Source: Planococcus citreus (GTDB taxonomy: Bacteria; Bacillota; Bacilli; Bacillales_A; Planococcaceae). Taken from it: DNA of 64,000 nucleotides. Position numbers and translations under genes: made by a program. Position 1 is the stretch's first letter. Each line of letters opens with the position of its first letter. Below, piece after piece: positions 33,120 to 45,151 of the stretch. The DNA lies in NCBI RefSeq assembly GCF_003664125.1, contig NZ_RCCP01000007.1, forward strand, positions 26,601-90,600. Direction: 5' to 3'. Under the pieces are notes generated by a model, which saw only the letters and a program-made list of their open reading frames with translations, did not search any database and was not told where the DNA came from.

Positions 33120-33554
33120 ATGGAAACAAGCAGAAAGGTATTTGCCTATATTACCAGAGGTGAAGAACACAACCGAGAATTGCTCGTATTTGAATACAAA
33201 GGCGAACCCGAAGTCGGCTTGCAAGTGCCAGGCGGAACGATTGGGGAAGACGAATTATTGATCGATGCCCTATACCGCGAAGTGAAAGAAGAAACCGGCT
33301 TGCCGCGTGATGTGCTGGAATTCGTCGGGAAAATCCACAAATACAATTACTACCCGGCGCATAAAGACAAAGCGTACGAGCGCAACATCTTCCATTTTGA
33401 ATACACTGGCGAGAAAATCGACGAATTCGAACACACAATCAAAAGCGAAGGGCGCGACAACGGCCTTATCGTACAGTATCGCTGGGAACCGATTGAAGGC
33501 TTGCCGAAGCTTGCGGCGGACCAAGACGAAGCGATCGAATTACTGGAATACTGA
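33120..33554 (+). CDS. NUDIX hydrolase
   Basis: 144 residues from the ATG at 33120; an ATG three codons earlier lies on the ribosome site itself. The Nudix box is intact: GTIGEDELLIDALYREV followed by KEETGL, with the catalytic glutamates. The fold continues as a short beta sandwich. Substrate is some nucleoside diphosphate linked to a moiety and cannot be specified. It is the only plus-strand gene in this part of the window, flanked by cyd and dgkB genes. It converges with dgkB at a shared terminator. Confidence 0.9.
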   Translation: METSRKVFAYITRGEEHNRELLVFEYKGEPEVGLQVPGGTIGEDELLIDALYREVKEETGLPRDVLEFVGKIHKYNYYPAHKDKAYERNIFHFEYTGEKIDEFEHTIKSEGRDNGLIVQYRWEPIEGLPKLAADQDEAIELLEY

Positions 33555-33557
33555 TCT

Positions 33558-33612
33558 ATCAAAAAAAGCGATCCATTCACCCCATATAGGGATGAGCGGA
33601 TCGCTTTTTTAT
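33558..33612. terminator. Bidirectional terminator between NUDIX and dgkB genes
   Basis: AAAAAAAGCGATCC and GGATCGCTTTTTT arms enclose an inner, imperfect stem. Confidence 0.85.
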
Positions 33613-34523
33613 TTGCGGTCTTTTTCTTTGATATACTCCAGCGGCACGAACATTTCAATATGGCGCTCCAAGTTTTCGAATGTGGCCGGCAAAATGCCGC
33701 CGAACTCGCCGTCGAGGTTCAGCAATACACGTTCATTGGACGTTACGGAAATCTTGCTCGCTTTCACATACAACACATGCGGGTCGGATAAATGCTCCCC
33801 GCGAAGCGCAAGGGATGCCACACGGATAAATTCCGCCATGTTCAATTCCTTCAAGATAAGCAAGGTGAATTTCCCGTCGTTGATGCTGGCATCCGGCGCC
33901 AGTTTTTCAAAGCCACCGACGGAATTGGTCAAGCCGATCAAAAACATCATCGCTTTGTCGTCGAACACTTGACCATCGTATTCAATACGGACACGGGATG
34001 AGCGAATTGAAGGAATCATCTCGATACCTTTCAAATAATACGCCAATTGGCCGAGCACCGTTTTGAGCTTGCTCGGAACTTCATACGTCAATTCGGTCAA
34101 GCGCCCGCCTCCTGCAATATTGACGAAATAGCGGTCATCGTTCATAACCCCAATATCGACAGGGATCGACTCGCCTTTGATGATGATATCGACAGCGCGG
34201 TTAATATCGCGTGGGATGCGCACAGCCCGTGCAAAATCATTGGTCGTGCCCATTGGAATCAAGCCCACTTTCGGACGTTCCGGGTATTTGGCGATTCCGG
34301 AAACGACTTCATTGAGCGTCCCATCCCCACCAACTGCCACCACCAAATCAAATTTGCGCTCGACTGCATATTCCGCCGCTTTCACTGCGTCCCCTTCACA
34401 GGTAGTCGCGTGGCAGGACGTTTCGTATCCTGCGATTTCCATCTTTTCCAATACTTCCGGGAGGTGGCGGCGGAACAATTCCCTGCCGGATGTCGGGTTA
34501 TAAATTATGCGTGCTCGTTTCAT
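33609..34523 (-). CDS. dgkB: Diacylglycerol kinase (DgkB/YerQ)
   Basis: 304 residues, matching DgkB (PF00781). NPTSGRE near residue 9, the nucleotide-binding GGDGTLNEV near 66 and the segment PMGTTNDFARA near 92 are the hallmark motifs. The C-terminal domain contains NLDGEFGG. It phosphorylates diacylglycerol released by lipoteichoic acid synthesis and returns it to phospholipid biosynthesis on the inner membrane face. In B. subtilis yerQ lies between gatB and yefA (rlmCD), as here. No co-transcribed neighbour is certain; the thioredoxin-fold gene lies 101 bp upstream. Confidence 0.94.
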   Translation of the reverse strand: MKRARIIYNPTSGRELFRRHLPEVLEKMEIAGYETSCHATTCEGDAVKAAEYAVERKFDLVVAVGGDGTLNEVVSGIAKYPERPKVGLIPMGTTNDFARAVRIPRDINRAVDIIIKGESIPVDIGVMNDDRYFVNIAGGGRLTELTYEVPSKLKTVLGQLAYYLKGIEMIPSIRSSRVRIEYDGQVFDDKAMMFLIGLTNSVGGFEKLAPDASINDGKFTLLILKELNMAEFIRVASLALRGEHLSDPHVLYVKASKISVTSNERVLLNLDGEFGGILPATFENLERHIEMFVPLEYIKEKDRK

Positions 34524-34570
34524 CGGATTCAGCCTTTCTGGACCATTCTATAGAAACAGGACATGACAGG

Positions 34571-34607
34571 GCTGCAGAAAGTTCCCGCGGACGGGACATT
34601 CTGCAGC
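34571..34607. other. Strong hairpin without T tract
   Basis: GGCTGCAGAA...TTCTGCAGCC encloses a second stem TTCCCGCGGACGGGA. It lies between the thioredoxin-fold gene and dgkB. No T run follows in either direction, so it may be an RNA processing or stability element rather than a terminator. Confidence 0.5.
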
Positions 34608-34624
34608 CGGCTGTCTGTATAGTG

Positions 34625-35185
34625 TTAAGCCAAGCTTTTCTGTAAGCTCTTGCGAATGTCTTCATACGTATCTTGCCAGAGCTCCGGGTCGGACGTGAAA
34701 CGGTCGGATATCTCCCCGATTACCGTTTTCCAATGCAACTCGTATTGATGATCTTCTTTTTCCGGCAGTTTCGCTTTCTTTTCATCGACCATCTGCTGGA
34801 CTTTCGGTGACCGCGGCCCCCATGAACCTTTTACTTCCCCGCTTTCGGACAAGAAAATATATTTCGGGATAGACTTTCCGCCATCCGTCAAATAACGGTC
34901 CATGAGTTCGGGATTGTCATCGCGGTAGACGCAGCGGACTTCAAGATCCGCCGATTCTGCCAATTTCCGAAGAATCGGGTTGACCATCATCGCATCACCA
35001 CACCAATCTTCGGTAATCGCCAAGATGTTCAATTGCTGCTGTTTCAACATATCGATAAATTCCGGATCGTCCGGCAACTCGAATTTCTCATAGATCGTGT
35101 AGGTTTTTTCCTGATTGGATTCCATCTGCGCCATATATTTCTCCAATGAGATGGCATGCTCAAAATATTCCAGTTCCGTCATCAT
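34625..35185 (-). CDS. Thioredoxin-fold family protein with single active-site Cys (WCGD)
   Basis: 186 residues. A helical N-terminal extension of about 50 residues precedes a thioredoxin-like core. The position of the CxxC site reads EDWCGDA, so only the first Cys is kept. The cis-Pro segment is GKSIPKYIFL and a C-terminal helical extension follows. Single-Cys members of this Bacillales family may act as monothiol reductases or bacillithiol-linked proteins; the function is not established. GGAG lies 10 bp before the first ATG, and a second ATG follows directly. Confidence 0.85.
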   Translation of the reverse strand: MMTELEYFEHAISLEKYMAQMESNQEKTYTIYEKFELPDDPEFIDMLKQQQLNILAITEDWCGDAMMVNPILRKLAESADLEVRCVYRDDNPELMDRYLTDGGKSIPKYIFLSESGEVKGSWGPRSPKVQQMVDEKKAKLPEKEDHQYELHWKTVIGEISDRFTSDPELWQDTYEDIRKSLQKSLA

Positions 35186-35329
35186 TCTATCACGTCTCCT
35201 TACAAAACAGTTTACCTGTTCTTTTCCCTTTGCGGCAAACTTTTAAGCAAAAAGCAGTGAATTGTTCCAATTAACCCTACATTTCGCAGTCGGTTGCTGT
35301 TTTATAATGCAGAATGTGGAGCAGCGAGT

Positions 35330-35985
35330 TAGACGTGAGAGCGAGATGGATAATTCATAATACATTTTATCACGAAATAGCCGCCTCCCGCTTTGGGCAT
35401 GCCTCTTGCAATGAGCCAAGAAGAGCACTTGTCTCATTGCTTCGGCTCGCCCGTGAGCGCGGTTCGGCTTTTGGATTTCATTGGATGTTACGTGCGAAGA
35501 GGCGTCACTGTTGATTGTCTTCATCCGCTGGTATCGACGCTTAGCTGGACTTGTTAGTGAGATGAATGGTCCGTTGATTATTTCATCGTGAAGTAGTCGC
35601 CTCCCGCTTGGGGCTGGCCTCTTGCAATAAGCCAAGAAGAACGCTTGTCTCATTGCTTCGGCTCACCCGTGAGCGCGGTTCGGCTTTTCGATTTCACTAT
35701 ATTTCACATGCGAGGAAGCGTCGCTGTTAGTTGACTTCATCCGCTGGTATCGTCGCTTGGCTGGACTTGTTAGTGAGATGAATGGTCCGTTGATTATTTC
35801 ATCGTGAAGTAGTCGCCACCCGCTTGGGGCTGGCCTCTTGCAATAAGCCAAGAAGAGCACTTGTCTTATTGCTTCGGCTCTCCCGTGTGCGCGGTTCAGC
35901 TTTTAGATTTCATTGGATGTTGCATGCGAGGACGCGTCTTTTTTTATTATATTCGTCCGCTGGTGAAGACGCCTAGCTAGACTCA
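35330..35985. repeat. Three tandem copies of a 216-bp intergenic repeat
   Basis: The marker CGCC(T/A)CCCGCTT recurs at 35382, 35598 and 35814, exactly 216 bp apart, within units that also share GCCAAGAAGA, GCTTCGGCTC.CCCGTG, GCGCGGTTC and CGCTGGT. Copies two and three are close to identical over long stretches, such as the 60 bp before each marker; the first copy is more diverged. Because 216 is a multiple of three, antisense frames stay open across copies, but the resulting proteins are low-quality artefacts. No gene, promoter or tRNA is seen between 35186 and 36396 besides this array and the element below. Confidence 0.85.
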
Positions 35986-36092
35986 ATATTAATATTAAGG
36001 ATGATTCATCTTTTCCGCGCATTTATCGAACAAATCAAAACTGTTCACATAATTTCAATGCAGAAAACATTTGAATTTCCATTCTATACCTA

Positions 36093-36345
36093 GAGATGGA
36101 GTGGAAAGGGGCGAATGGATGGCGAGGAGGAGCCGAGTCCATTCATTTGCGACGCATCTGCTTAGCAGATGTGGGAGCAACGCTTTTCATCTGATGTTCG
36201 AACGCAGTGACATTAGCCACCTTGGCTCAACACCCGCCCCTTATCCGGGCAGCTGAAAACGCGACGTCCTGTCGCATCAGCTGCATGACCTGCATCCTGC
36301 AGGCCTCAAGCGTGCCCCTTGGAGCGGAATCTCAAGGAAATAACA
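36093..36345. repeat. GC-rich intergenic repeat element upstream (3' side) of gatB
   Basis: A non-coding stretch in an AT-rich setting with several small inverted repeats, for example CATCTGC-TTA-GCAGATG near 36155. Its segment 36254-36306 is the inverted counterpart of 3821-3882 in the first repeat region: both contain GCGACAGGAC.TCGCG and CAGGATG..GGTCA in the same order. It is probably a degenerate member of an interspersed family. Confidence 0.6.
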
Positions 36346-36395
36346 TTTCGACTACCAGATTTAACTTTTGGATCGCATTCACTAAAATAAACCAC

Positions 36396-36430
36396 AAAAA
36401 AAGGATGGCTGAGTGAGCCATCCTTTTTCT
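36396..36430 (-). terminator. Intrinsic terminator of the gat operon
   Basis: On the minus strand AAAAAGGATGGCT and AGCCATCCTTTTTT arms lie directly after the gatB stop codon. Confidence 0.9.
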
Positions 36431-36432
36431 AA

Positions 36433-37863
36433 TTAACGTTTCGCGATTTCCTCGAGGAGGATTTTGTTCAAGAGCGGCGGGTTGGCCTGCCCTTTTGTCG
36501 CTTTCATAATTTGGCCGACGAGGAAGCCGATTGCGCGGTCTTTCCCGTTCTTGTAATCTTCGATCGACTGAGGGTTAGCATCCAAAGTATTGGTGACGTA
36601 CTCAAGCAATACGTTTTCGTCCGAGATCTGCACCAAGCCTTGCGCTTTGACAATCTTGTTTGGATCGCCACCTTTTTCAATCAATTCCTTGAAGACTTTT
36701 TTGGCAATCTTAGAAGAAATCGTGCCTTCGCTGATCAACTTGATCATGCCGGCAAGTCCTTCCGGCGTCAGTTCTGTACCCTCAAGCTCTTTATTCTGAG
36801 CATTAAGGTAAGCGGACACTTCGCCCATGAGCCAGTTTGATGCCAGTTTCGCATCAGCGCCGGCTTTAACGGTCGCTTCGAAGAAATCGGAAATTGGTTT
36901 CTGCAAAGTCAACACCATCGCGTCATATGACGACAAGCCAAGTTCTGATACGTAGCGGGCTTTGCGGGCATCCGGAAGTTCCGGAATTTCTGCGCGCACG
37001 CGCTCGAGCCATGCGTCGTCGATGACGATATCAACCAGGTCCGGTTCCGGGAAGTAACGGTAATCATCCGAACCTTCTTTGATGCGCATGAGCAAGGTTT
37101 TGCCAGTCGATTCATCGTAGCGGCGTGTTTCCTGCTCGATGATGCCGCCTGCAAGCAATACTTGCTCTTGGCGGATCTGTTCGTGCTCCAAGCCTTTTTT
37201 AACGAAGTTGAACGAGTTCAAGTTCTTCAGCTCAGTTTTTGTGCCGAATTCATCACGGCCGTATGGGCGCAAGGAGATATTTGCATCGCAGCGAAGCGAG
37301 CCTTCTTCCATGCGTACATCGGAAACGCCTGTGTATTGGATGATCGATTTGATTTTCTCCAAATACGCATACGCTTCTTCCGGCGTGCGGATATCCGGCT
37401 CCGAGACGATTTCGATCAATGGCGTGCCTTGGCGGTTAAAGTCGACAAGGGAATGGCCGTTGCCGGTATGCGTCAGTTTCCCTGCATCTTCTTCCATATG
37501 GAGACGCGTGATGCCGATGCGTTTTTTCTCGCCGTTCACTTCGATTTCCAGCCAGCCATGTTCGCCGATCGGCTGGTCAAACTGGGAAATCTGGTAGGCT
37601 TTCGGGTTATCCGGGTAGAAATAGTTTTTGCGGTCGAATTTGGTGTGACGCGTAATCTCACAGTTTAACGCAAGTGCCGCTTTCATCGCCCAATCGACTG
37701 CCGTTTTATTGACGACCGGCAATACCCCAGGGTAGCCAAGGTCGATTACGTTTGTATTGGTATTCGGTTCAGCACCGAAATGAGCTGGGGAAGGCGAGAA
37801 CATTTTGGATTCCGTCTTCAGTTCGACGTGGACTTCAAGCCCGATGATCGTTTCGAAATTCAT
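36433..37863 (-). CDS. gatB: Asp-tRNA(Asn)/Glu-tRNA(Gln) amidotransferase subunit B
   Basis: 476 residues from the ATG at 37863, with GGGAGG 8-9 bp upstream. The N-terminal [11 protein letters not shown] and [19 protein letters not shown] segments, [10 protein letters not shown] and the C-terminal YqeY-like helical domain are characteristic (PF02934, PF02637). GatB recognises mischarged tRNA and transamidates it with ammonia from GatA. The ATG overlaps the gatA TGA (ATGA). It is the last gene of gatCAB, and a terminator follows. Confidence 0.97.
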   Translation of the reverse strand: MNFETIIGLEVHVELKTESKMFSPSPAHFGAEPNTNTNVIDLGYPGVLPVVNKTAVDWAMKAALALNCEITRHTKFDRKNYFYPDNPKAYQISQFDQPIGEHGWLEIEVNGEKKRIGITRLHMEEDAGKLTHTGNGHSLVDFNRQGTPLIEIVSEPDIRTPEEAYAYLEKIKSIIQYTGVSDVRMEEGSLRCDANISLRPYGRDEFGTKTELKNLNSFNFVKKGLEHEQIRQEQVLLAGGIIEQETRRYDESTGKTLLMRIKEGSDDYRYFPEPDLVDIVIDDAWLERVRAEIPELPDARKARYVSELGLSSYDAMVLTLQKPISDFFEATVKAGADAKLASNWLMGEVSAYLNAQNKELEGTELTPEGLAGMIKLISEGTISSKIAKKVFKELIEKGGDPNKIVKAQGLVQISDENVLLEYVTNTLDANPQSIEDYKNGKDRAIGFLVGQIMKATKGQANPPLLNKILLEEIAKR

Positions 37864-39329
37864 TGTGCTGCTCCCTCCCATGTTTGCGGTGTTTCTTTAT
37901 GGAACTCGGTCGCCTGCTCAAAAGCATCCGCGACGCGGTAGACGGTTTCTTCATCGAAATAATTGCCGATGATTTGCAATCCGAGCGGCAAGCCGTTGTC
38001 AAATCCGCACGGGACTGAAATGGCCGGAACGCCTGCTAAGTTGACAGGGATTGTCAAGATATCGTTCGCATACATTGTCAATGGGTCATCGATGATTTCG
38101 CCGATCTTGAATGCCGGTGTCGGCGTTGTCGGCCCGACGATGACATCGAAGTTTTCAAACGCTTTATCGAAATCCTGCTTGATCAAGGTACGCACTTTTT
38201 GCGCTTTTTTATAGTAAGCGTCGTAATAGCCCGAGCTGAGTGCGTAAGTTCCGAGCATGATGCGGCGCTTCACTTCGTCGCCGAAGCCTTCAGAGCGTGT
38301 GTTCATGTAGAACTCAAGCAAGCTTCCGGCTTTTTCCGTGCGGTAGCCGTAACGGATGCCGTCGAAACGGGACAAGTTCGATGATGCTTCAGATGAAGCC
38401 AAGATGTAATACGTAGAAAGCGCGTATTTGGAATGCGGCAAGGAAATCTCTTCCCATGTTGCACCTTTTTCTTCCAATACTTTCAGTGCATCTTTCACGG
38501 CTTGCTTCGATGCTTCGCTGACGCCTTCTGCGAAATATTCTTTCGGCACGCCGATGCGAAGGCCTTCGATATCGCCAGTGAGTGCCGCTGTGAAGTCAGG
38601 CACTTCAACATTTGCGGACGTCGAATCTTTTTCATCGTGCCCGGAAATCGCATTCAAAAGAAGCGCATTGTCTTTAACGGTACGCGTGATCGGGCCGATT
38701 TGGTCGAATGATGATGCATAGGCAATTAATCCGAAACGTGAAACGCGCCCGTATGTCGGCTTCATGCCGACAACGCCGCAAAAAGCAGCCGGCTGGCGGA
38801 TCGATCCGCCGGTATCGGAACCGAGTGTGAACGGAACTTCACCCGCTGCTACAGCCGCAGCTGAACCACCCGACGAACCGCCTGGAACAGTTTCTAAGTT
38901 CCACGGGTTTTTCGTGTTTTTATAGTAAGAGTTTTCATTGGAAGAACCCATGGCGAATTCATCCATATTCAATTTACCGACGATGACCATGCCAGCTTCG
39001 CGCAATTTATCCACAACCGTTGCGTTATAGATTGGGTTGAAGCCTTTCAGGATCAAGCTCGATGCTGTCGTCTCGAGTCCTTCCGTGACGATATTATCCT
39101 TCACGCCGATCGGCAAGCCGTAAAGCGGGCCGCGTTCCGTTGCATCCGTTTGATCCATTTCAGCTGCTTGCTTTGTCGCCTGTTCTTCATTCAAAGCCAA
39201 AAAGGCGTCGACTTTCGGGTCCAATTCCTTGATGCGCTTGAATGTTGCTTCCGTCAACTCCGCAATCGTCAATTCTTTGCTATGTAGTAATTCCTGCAAT
39301 TCGTTTGCAGTTTTATCAGCTAACTTCAT
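37860..39329 (-). CDS. gatA: Asp-tRNA(Asn)/Glu-tRNA(Gln) amidotransferase subunit A
   Basis: 489 residues, standard for GatA. The amidase signature triad is visible: Lys in IGVKDNIV (near 78), [14 protein letters not shown] and the Ser nucleophile in [12 protein letters not shown]. It hydrolyses glutamine and channels ammonia to GatB within the GatCAB complex. The gene sits 18 bp after gatC and overlaps gatB by 4 bp, the usual operon order. A GGAGGG-like site precedes the ATG. Confidence 0.97.
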   Translation of the reverse strand: MKLADKTANELQELLHSKELTIAELTEATFKRIKELDPKVDAFLALNEEQATKQAAEMDQTDATERGPLYGLPIGVKDNIVTEGLETTASSLILKGFNPIYNATVVDKLREAGMVIVGKLNMDEFAMGSSNENSYYKNTKNPWNLETVPGGSSGGSAAAVAAGEVPFTLGSDTGGSIRQPAAFCGVVGMKPTYGRVSRFGLIAYASSFDQIGPITRTVKDNALLLNAISGHDEKDSTSANVEVPDFTAALTGDIEGLRIGVPKEYFAEGVSEASKQAVKDALKVLEEKGATWEEISLPHSKYALSTYYILASSEASSNLSRFDGIRYGYRTEKAGSLLEFYMNTRSEGFGDEVKRRIMLGTYALSSGYYDAYYKKAQKVRTLIKQDFDKAFENFDVIVGPTTPTPAFKIGEIIDDPLTMYANDILTIPVNLAGVPAISVPCGFDNGLPLGLQIIGNYFDEETVYRVADAFEQATEFHKETPQTWEGAAQ

Positions 39330-39347
39330 CTTTTTCCCTCCTCACAA

Positions 39348-39638
39348 TCAGTCCAGAATGGTCGGCACACGCACTTGTCCGCCTTCGTGCTCTTTTACGT
39401 TTTTCATTACCAATTCACGCGGCAAGCCTTCGATCGATTTGTCTTCGCGCATCACATTGACTAGCGGCAATACGTGCGTCGTCGGTTCTACATTTTCCGT
39501 ATCCAATTCATTCAGCAATTCCATCGCATTGGTGATCGCTTCCAATTGATCCGCAAAATGCACAGCTTCCTCGTCGGTAATTGCCAAACGCGCCAAGTGG
39601 GCCACTTCGATTACTTCTTCTTTTGTCATTTTCGCCAT
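39348..39638 (-). CDS. gatC: Asp-tRNA(Asn)/Glu-tRNA(Gln) amidotransferase subunit C
   Basis: 96 residues, typical GatC length. The N-terminal helix [18 protein letters not shown], the middle [12 protein letters not shown] and the C-terminal [12 protein letters not shown] match PF02686. GatC acts as a belt that stabilises GatA and GatB. GGAGGTG lies 8 bp before the ATG. It is the first gene of gatCAB, 100 bp downstream of camS. Confidence 0.96.
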   Translation of the reverse strand: MAKMTKEEVIEVAHLARLAITDEEAVHFADQLEAITNAMELLNELDTENVEPTTHVLPLVNVMREDKSIEGLPRELVMKNVKEHEGGQVRVPTILD

Positions 39639-39687
39639 TTTCTACACCTCCGGATTCAATAAACATACGGTCTATCATACCATTTTT

Positions 39688-39727
39688 CTAAAAAAATGAA
39701 TAGAGACAGCCAGCTGGCTGCCCCTTT
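39688..39727 (-). terminator. Possible weak terminator after camS
   Basis: On the minus strand GGCAGCCAGCTGGCTGTC forms a short hairpin, and a T7 tract follows about 10 nt later. The distance makes it a poor terminator, and read-through into gatC is possible. Confidence 0.35.
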
Positions 39728-39738
39728 AAATTACAGAC

Positions 39739-40869
39739 TTACTCGTAAATATGGACAACCGGTTCCGTTTCCCCGGCTTTCCGTAAAATGAGTGCTTCCG
39801 CGCCGTTGGTCGACGTAACGTTCACTTCGATCTGGACATCGTCCGGGAAATGATCGAGGATCAGGCCGGTGACATATTGCGTAAAGCCGATCACTTCGGC
39901 CGAACCATAAAATTGGATCGGGATTTCGATTTTCATTTCCTGCAATTGGCCGCTTTGATAAAAGCCTTTGCCGATGACGCTCGTGAAATTCGAGAAGTAG
40001 ACTTCGACATCTTGCTTGAAATTGCGGAACGCTGTATCGATATCCCGGTATTGCTCGTCCGTCCCCGAAGTCGGGAATACGACATACTCTTCGTCGACAT
40101 CATTCCAGTTTGCTACTTCGGTCTCGCCTTTCGGGGCAGCGCCGTAAGAGAAGTACGTGCCGGGTGTCATCGCGTTGCGGCTGTTTTGCGCGAATAAAGC
40201 GACGAGGATCGGCACATCCGACATTCCTTCTTTCTCCCTTAAGCGCTTGACGATTTCATCAGCCATCCGTTTGCCTTCTTCAGCGATCTGATCTTGAGGG
40301 ATCGATTCTTCGTAGGGGATGTTGTCCGTCGAACTATAATAAACCGTATTCATCGCAAGCCCGATGGAAACCCCGCCCAGACGGATTTTGTCTTCCTCGG
40401 TTTTGACAAGGTAATTTTGCTCAAGGATATGCGCCAGCAGTTCTGGTTGCGGGCGTTCGCCGCCGTCGGTCTCTGCCTTGCTGCGGCCATCCTCCGGGTT
40501 TAGCCCTTGTGGATTATCTTTGCTTTTGCGCTGGAGCCAAAGCGAGGCTTCTTCATCGGTGATTTTTTGGCCTTCCTGGAAGTAATAATCATCCGGCGAG
40601 AACTGCTGCTGCGATAGGCGCAATAATCCGTGCTCCGCTTCCTTGATATCGTAGCGAGAATTCAGCCGGCTGACGATTTTTCCGCGGGTGGCGCTTTGCT
40701 TATACGGCAACAGCGTCCGGTAATATTGATCATCCAATTGCATGCTCGGGATGATCGCCGTTTCCGCCTCTTCTTCTTCTGTGTTGATCACTTCCGCCTC
40801 GTCATTTCCGGAAGGGACACATCCCGAAAGCAGCAATATGCTGATCGGGATCCACCAAATGCGTTTCAT
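39739..40869 (-). CDS. camS: CamS family sex-pheromone-related lipoprotein (YerH)
   Basis: 376 residues. The N-terminus MKRIWWIPISILLLSGC is a lipoprotein signal with lipobox LLSGC, so the mature protein is membrane-anchored at Cys17. The rest is a secreted globular domain of the CamS family (PF07537). In enterococci and staphylococci the signal peptide of CamS is processed to a plasmid sex-pheromone peptide; in Bacillales the function of YerH is unknown. AAGGAG lies 8 bp before the ATG. It follows ligA, as in B. subtilis (pcrB-pcrA-ligA-yerH). Confidence 0.93.
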   Translation of the reverse strand: MKRIWWIPISILLLSGCVPSGNDEAEVINTEEEEAETAIIPSMQLDDQYYRTLLPYKQSATRGKIVSRLNSRYDIKEAEHGLLRLSQQQFSPDDYYFQEGQKITDEEASLWLQRKSKDNPQGLNPEDGRSKAETDGGERPQPELLAHILEQNYLVKTEEDKIRLGGVSIGLAMNTVYYSSTDNIPYEESIPQDQIAEEGKRMADEIVKRLREKEGMSDVPILVALFAQNSRNAMTPGTYFSYGAAPKGETEVANWNDVDEEYVVFPTSGTDEQYRDIDTAFRNFKQDVEVYFSNFTSVIGKGFYQSGQLQEMKIEIPIQFYGSAEVIGFTQYVTGLILDHFPDDVQIEVNVTSTNGAEALILRKAGETEPVVHIYE

Positions 40870-40881
40870 ATGCTAATCTCC

Positions 40882-42888
<2,007 letters not shown>

Positions 42889-42903
42889 TCAAGTTCCTCC
42901 AGA

Positions 42904-45120
42904 TCATTCTTTTTCGATCGGCGCAAATTTCGCGAGCAGCCGCTTGATGCCTGTCGGGCTCGGGAAGGCGATATCGAGTTCTGTTTGTTCGCCGTCGCCT
43001 TTGACATTGACAACAGTCCCAGTGCCCCATTTTTTATGCTTCGCACGGTCGCCTGTTTTCCAGCCTAAGCGGTCACCGCCAGATTGCTGATAAGAAGGCT
43101 TCATGACCGCTTTGCGTTTCGGTGCCTGCTTATAACTCGTCGCTGCGCCTGCACGGTGATTGGCAAACGTCTGCTCGATGAGATCTTCCGAAATTTCAGA
43201 GATGAAGCGCGACGGCATATTGAAATTGCTCTTGCCGAAAATCGTCCGTGACGAAGCGTGCGTCAAATATAGCCGTTTCTCGGCGCGCGTGATGCCAACA
43301 TACGCAAGTCGCCGCTCTTCTTCCAATTCTTCCTCGTCATTGTTCGAACGCGAATGCGGAAAGACGTTTTCTTCCAGCCCGGCAATGAACACGACCGGGA
43401 ATTCCAGCCCTTTCGCTGCGTGCATCGTCATAAGGATGATCGGGCCGTCGCCTTGTTCTTCTTCCTCGTCCAATGAATCGATGTCCGCAATCAAAGCCAA
43501 ATCGGTCAGGAACGCTACCAGTGACTTGTCATCGCTTTGTTTTTCAAATGCTTGCGTCACCGTTAGGAATTCATCCAAGTTTTCGAGGCGGCTTTCGCCT
43601 TCGATGGTCTTGTCGTTTTGGAGCATTTGGCGATAGCCGGATTTCTTCAGCACTTCTTCCACCAATTCCGTCACTGACAAGAATTCCTGCATTTCGGTGA
43701 ATCCGGCGATCATCGCACGGAATTCAAGCGCGGTCTGTGCGGTTTTCGCCGTCAAGCCCATGAAATCCGCTTCCTGCAAGGAATCCATGATGGTGCGGTC
43801 CTGTTCGATGGCAAAGCGCGCCATCTTCTCAAATGAGGTCGCACCGATCCCTCGCTTCGGTTCATTGATGATGCGCGCGAGCGACAGGTCATCTTCGTTA
43901 TTGGCAATCAAGCGCAAATACGCGAGCAAGTCCTTGATTTCCTTGCGGTCATAGAACTTCGTGCCGCCGACGATTGTATAGCTCATATTCGATTTGACGA
44001 ACATTTCCTCTAAAATACGCGATTGGGCATTGGTCCGGTAGAGAATGGCGAAATCGGAGGTTTTGTATCCTTCTTCCTGCATAAGGTTCTGGATGGTCTG
44101 GACGATGTACTGGGCTTCCTGGCGCTCATCGCCTGCTTTATGGAGCGTGATTGCCGGTCCTTCATCGTTGTCGGTGCGCAATTCTTTCGGGTAGCGGCTC
44201 GTGTTTTTCTGGATGACGTCGTTTGCTGCCTGCAAGATGCGTTTGGTCGAACGGTAATTCTGTTCGAGCATGATCACTTTGGCGTCCGGATAATCCTTTT
44301 CGAACGACAGGATATTGGTGATATCCGCCCCGCGCCAGCGGTAAATCGACTGGTCGGAATCGCCGACAACACAAATATTCTTGAATTTCTTCGCCATTAA
44401 TTGCACCAGTTGGTACTGGGCATTGTTCGTATCCTGGTATTCATCGACATGGATATAGTGGAATTTATCCTGATAATATTCCAGCACATCCGGTACCGTT
44501 TCAAAGAGCCTTAAAGTCATCATGATCAAATCGTCGAAATCGAGCGATTGGTTTTTCTGAAGGCGCTTCTGATAGCCTGTGAACACTTCCGCGACCGTCT
44601 TTTCGTACGGGTTGAATTGATTGGCGTTCGCCGCAAAGGTTTCCGCATCGATGCATTCGTTCTTCGACGATGAAATGGCATTCAGCATCGTCCGCGGCTC
44701 GTATTTTTTCGGATCCAGGTTTTGCTGCTTCAAGACATTTTTGATGACCGTCAATTGGTCGGTCGTATCCAAGATCGAGAAACTTTTCGAAAAGCCCAGA
44801 CGGTCGATATTGCGGCGCAGGATGCGCACGCACATCGAGTGGAAGGTCGACACCCACATGCGGTCGCCTGTTCCGTGGCCAAGCAGCCCATCGATCCGGT
44901 TGCGCATTTCGCGCGCGGCTTTATTGGTGAAGGTGATTGCTAGGATATTGGACGGGTAGACTTGTTTTTCCAGCACCAAGTACGCGATGCGATGTGTCAG
45001 CACGCGTGTTTTCCCGGATCCCGCACCGGCCATGATCAATAGCGGGCCTTCAGTTGTTTTAACTGCTTCTTCCTGCTCGGGGTTCATCCCCCGCAGCAGG
45101 TTTTTTGTGATTAATTCCAT
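42904..45120 (-). CDS. pcrA: ATP-dependent DNA helicase PcrA (UvrD/Rep family)
   Basis: 738 residues from the ATG at 45120, with GAGGTGG 6 bp upstream; the longer open frame upstream overlaps pcrB and lacks a site. Superfamily 1A motifs are clear: Q motif LNPEQ-like [10 protein letters not shown], Walker [14 protein letters not shown], motif [10 protein letters not shown], motif [17 protein letters not shown], motif [11 protein letters not shown] and motif [14 protein letters not shown]. The C-terminal Tudor-like RNA-polymerase-binding segment is present ([15 protein letters not shown]). It is an essential 3'-5' helicase in repair and rolling-circle replication. Confidence 0.98.
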   Translation of the reverse strand: MELITKNLLRGMNPEQEEAVKTTEGPLLIMAGAGSGKTRVLTHRIAYLVLEKQVYPSNILAITFTNKAAREMRNRIDGLLGHGTGDRMWVSTFHSMCVRILRRNIDRLGFSKSFSILDTTDQLTVIKNVLKQQNLDPKKYEPRTMLNAISSSKNECIDAETFAANANQFNPYEKTVAEVFTGYQKRLQKNQSLDFDDLIMMTLRLFETVPDVLEYYQDKFHYIHVDEYQDTNNAQYQLVQLMAKKFKNICVVGDSDQSIYRWRGADITNILSFEKDYPDAKVIMLEQNYRSTKRILQAANDVIQKNTSRYPKELRTDNDEGPAITLHKAGDERQEAQYIVQTIQNLMQEEGYKTSDFAILYRTNAQSRILEEMFVKSNMSYTIVGGTKFYDRKEIKDLLAYLRLIANNEDDLSLARIINEPKRGIGATSFEKMARFAIEQDRTIMDSLQEADFMGLTAKTAQTALEFRAMIAGFTEMQEFLSVTELVEEVLKKSGYRQMLQNDKTIEGESRLENLDEFLTVTQAFEKQSDDKSLVAFLTDLALIADIDSLDEEEEQGDGPIILMTMHAAKGLEFPVVFIAGLEENVFPHSRSNNDEEELEEERRLAYVGITRAEKRLYLTHASSRTIFGKSNFNMPSRFISEISEDLIEQTFANHRAGAATSYKQAPKRKAVMKPSYQQSGGDRLGWKTGDRAKHKKWGTGTVVNVKGDGEQTELDIAFPSPTGIKRLLAKFAPIEKE

Positions 45121-45151
45121 TTTGCACCACCTCGAACGTTTGTTCCTATTA

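Noticed and set aside
35243..35653. A 136-codon minus-strand frame spanning two copies of the 216-bp repeat
   Set aside because: It stays open only because 216 is a multiple of three; there is no ribosome site, and the sequence is a duplicated low-quality peptide unlike known proteins.
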